From Candidatus Acididesulfobacter guangdongensis (GTDB lineage Bacteria; SZUA-79; Acidulodesulfobacterales; Acidulodesulfobacteraceae): DNA of 64,000 nucleotides. The stretch lies in the NCBI GenBank assembly GCA_004195045.1, contig SGBC01000004.1, forward strand, positions 233,175 to 297,174, written 5' to 3'. Positions 61,918 to 64,000 of this stretch are shown here, one piece after another. The position numbers were made by a program, and so were the translations under genes. Numbering within the stretch: the first letter of the stretch is position 1; the number at the start of each line of letters is the position of its first letter. Under the pieces are notes generated by a model. That model made no database searches. It worked only from the letters and a program-made list of their open reading frames with translations, and was not told the DNA's origin.

Positions 61918-63912
61918 ATGAATAACGCAGGCGATAACACTAATATCCATACTGCCGCAACCGGAAGATTTGCCGCCGCCGAAGAAATAATCCAAAATTT
62001 TTATTGCGAGCCCTATGAATCCTACGAATCATATAGCGGCGATAAAGCCAAAAACAGGTTAAAAAGATTCGGTTTCAGAAATTTATTGCTGTACGCTTTT
62101 TTAACTTTTGTTTTAATTTTGCTGCTTATGCCGTTTCAACGTATTAACGCTATAAATTTCCCTTTTTTCATATTTAAAGACTTTATCGTTATCCTGCTGC
62201 TATTAGTTTTTCTTATATATAAAAACAAGAATAAATACAAAATAAACAAGAATAAATACATAAGCAATATTTCGTCTGAGCAGATTTCTGCCGATAAAAA
62301 AAGCGGCTATATCCATACTGATGAGAATATTAATTATTTCAGATTAGGCATCATGGATCTTAATAATTATTACAATAGCTATAGCGATTATAATAATTAT
62401 TTTCACGATAATAATAATTACAGCAATGACAATGATAAAAATAAAAATAGATTAATTATAGGAATAGACAGAAAAAAAAGATTTGAACATATTATGATAG
62501 TATCGCCCACAGGCGGCGGCAAAACTTCAAAATATATAATACCATCCATAAGAAAAGATGCCTGCTTTAAGAATACATGCGTTTACGCAATAGATATAGA
62601 CGGACCGTATTTATACAACGCAGTGAAGGACAGCTGGTTTGCCAATAGCAAAAAAATAGTACATTTCGATCCGTATAATGACGGCTCCGTACATTTTAAT
62701 CCGCTTATAGAAAGGTGCGGCGATAAAAATGATTTTTATAACAATGAAAATAGAAAAGAAAATATTATGCCGGCAAGCGATGACAAACTTTATGAACTTT
62801 CTTCCATGATTTTTTATGCCGATAACAACGAACTAAAAGGAGGAGATATTCAGGCGCACAAATATTATTCTAAAAGAAGCGCCGATATTCTTTATGGCTG
62901 CCTTTTATATCTTAAATGCAAATACGACATTAAATATTTTAATTTGATTACGGCAAAAAAATTTTTTGAAAAAGGATTCAGTTTTATAGAAAAAGAAATA
63001 AAATCTTATAACGGAAATAACAGCAAAAAAATAAAAGAAATCTTTAATAATTTTTTCGAAATACCTTCTTATGAACGGGCAAAAATTATTACAGATATTT
63101 TGAACGGACTTGATTTTATAAAAAACGCAAATGTAGAAAATGCTTTTAAAACGACAGAGAAAATTCTGTCAGACGGTAATTTTTTAACTATAAAAGATTT
63201 GTTTAATAAAAATAATGATACGCTGCTGATTGTTTCAGTTCCTAAGGAAAAAATTAATTCAGGCGGCTCAAGACTAATTTCAATTATTACCGATATGGTA
63301 ATTAAAGAAATATATGAAAACCGGAGAGAAATTTTAAAGAATAATTCTGCTTCAAACGGTAATAAGGCAGACAATGAACCATGCGAGAAAGCTAATATTA
63401 AAGCTGATGTCAACTCAGGCGAAAAAGCAAGTATTAAAGCAGAGATAGACTTAGGCGAAAAAGCAGAAAGTAATTATGACGATTTTATATATAAAGATAT
63501 TTTTATATATTTAGATGAGTTTCCGGTCTTAAATATAAACAATTTTGATATAGAACTTGCAAATTTAAGAAAAACAGGTACTGGAGTCTGCATAAGTTTG
63601 CAGGATATTTCTTTTCTAAAAAATAAATACGGGGATATTTCGCTTATAGATTCAAATATCGGAACTCATATTATAATGGGTAATGCCGGTATTGATACTG
63701 CCAAACGGTATTCTGAAAAAATGGGACATAAATATGTAATGCATACGGAAAAATTCAATACTGTTTCCGGCAGAAATTTTAAAAACGGCATAGACGGTAT
63801 AGATTTATCTTTCGGCAAATATGACGGTGTAAATGACAGCGGAAGTCAATACAGCGGCGGTCTGCACGGCAGTTGTAAGTTCCAAAAGTTATTGATACTC
63901 TGCAAAAGATAA
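61918..63912 (+). CDS. VirD4/TraG-like coupling ATPase
   Basis: A 664-residue membrane ATPase. Two N-terminal helices (about 57-78 and 86-104) precede an Asn/Tyr-rich linker. The motor domain has Walker A SPTGGGKTSK (about 196-205) and Walker B IFIYLDEFPVL (about 528-538), with VHFDPYNDGSVHFNPL and ANLRKTGTGVCISLQD as further type IV coupling-protein blocks. A low-complexity insert (about 485-518) lies before Walker B. The protein ends soon after the last motor motif (FQKLLILCKR), shorter than typical VirD4. No relaxase or mating-pore gene is in view. The frame is closed inside the window; the last 88 bases hold nothing recognisable. Confidence 0.8.
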   Translation: MNNAGDNTNIHTAATGRFAAAEEIIQNFYCEPYESYESYSGDKAKNRLKRFGFRNLLLYAFLTFVLILLLMPFQRINAINFPFFIFKDFIVILLLLVFLIYKNKNKYKINKNKYISNISSEQISADKKSGYIHTDENINYFRLGIMDLNNYYNSYSDYNNYFHDNNNYSNDNDKNKNRLIIGIDRKKRFEHIMIVSPTGGGKTSKYIIPSIRKDACFKNTCVYAIDIDGPYLYNAVKDSWFANSKKIVHFDPYNDGSVHFNPLIERCGDKNDFYNNENRKENIMPASDDKLYELSSMIFYADNNELKGGDIQAHKYYSKRSADILYGCLLYLKCKYDIKYFNLITAKKFFEKGFSFIEKEIKSYNGNNSKKIKEIFNNFFEIPSYERAKIITDILNGLDFIKNANVENAFKTTEKILSDGNFLTIKDLFNKNNDTLLIVSVPKEKINSGGSRLISIITDMVIKEIYENRREILKNNSASNGNKADNEPCEKANIKADVNSGEKASIKAEIDLGEKAESNYDDFIYKDIFIYLDEFPVLNINNFDIELANLRKTGTGVCISLQDISFLKNKYGDISLIDSNIGTHIIMGNAGIDTAKRYSEKMGHKYVMHTEKFNTVSGRNFKNGIDGIDLSFGKYDGVNDSGSQYSGGLHGSCKFQKLLILCKR

Positions 63913-64000
63913 TGAAACTCTACAAAAGTTATTGCAACTAAAAAATTTACGCTGAAGTCGGAGTCAGCTTTTTTCGGGTTTAATATAAATATATGCCGAA

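Noticed and set aside
61918-63912. A conjugative element inside this window
   Set aside because: Only the coupling-type ATPase is present; no relaxase, integrase, att site or mating-pore gene is visible here.
1-64000. tRNA or rRNA genes
   Set aside because: Reading the intergenic spaces on both strands, I found no cloverleaf-like sequence with conserved T-loop (ggttcgaatcc-type) text and no rRNA-like block; a dedicated scan was not possible.

Overview
This is a contiguous stretch of a very AT-rich bacterial chromosome (I estimate roughly 30% G+C by eye). A KDO-transferase-like protein, ExbB/ExbD, BioA, CheV and a type IV pilin point to a Gram-negative cell. DapL-type lysine synthesis, a fused AhbA/AhbB siroheme decarboxylase (alternative haem route), small c-type cytochromes and abundant c-di-GMP signalling fit an anaerobic or microaerobic deltaproteobacterium-like lineage. 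The acid-tolerant Sva0485/Acidulodesulfobacterales group is one possibility, but the sequence alone does not settle the lineage. I found no rRNA, tRNA or CRISPR array.

Layout. 1-5 kb: HAD hydrolase, a decayed DUF2283 gene, nitroreductase, NfeD, and an overlapping otsA-mscS osmotic-stress pair. 5-11 kb: signalling genes (soluble CZB chemoreceptor, diguanylate cyclase, CheV) with DUF302, bioD and two copies of a 91-bp palindromic repeat. 11-15 kb: FAH-family enzyme, dapL, folK, speD. 15-19.5 kb: an L,D-transpeptidase with a long C-terminal extension and a membrane chemoreceptor. 20-24 kb: tandem monohaem cytochromes, ahbA-ahbB fusion, exbB/exbD. 24-34 kb: a purine/pyrimidine/NAD block in which purS is fused to the end of purB, followed by purQ, purL, purF, pyrE, a lipoprotein gene and nadB. 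34-45 kb: a pilin and a dense c-di-GMP region: two paralogous PAS-GGDEF genes sharing a nearly identical 0.9-kb segment, a globin-coupled GGDEF and a globin-coupled HD-GYP gene on either side of a poly-C tract, another poly-C tract, and a PAS-GGDEF gene with a 3' frameshift. 45-54 kb: queC, aldehyde dehydrogenase, hemB, then a leftward HNH-protein / repeat-TPR protein / restriction enzyme / methyltransferase cluster. 54-64 kb: cysS, Trm112-like protein, a KDO-transferase-like protein, PHP phosphoesterase, bioA, dedA and an orphan VirD4-like ATPase.

Three themes cut across the window. First, ordinary enzymes (FolK, PurB-PurS, PurQ, PurL, NadB, QueC, CysS, the WaaA-like protein, CheV) carry Asn/Ser/Asp-rich low-complexity inserts absent from their usual homologues. 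Second, DNA slippage and short duplication are frequent: the 3' ends of exbD, purB and pyrE are each copied 72-78 bp downstream, and there are G/C homopolymers, tetranucleotide repeats and intragenic tandem repeats. Third, c-di-GMP control is concentrated here (five GGDEF proteins and one HD-GYP protein). Two poly-C tracts each begin 25 nt inside a possible minus-strand ORF located upstream of a GGDEF gene, which suggests phase variation.
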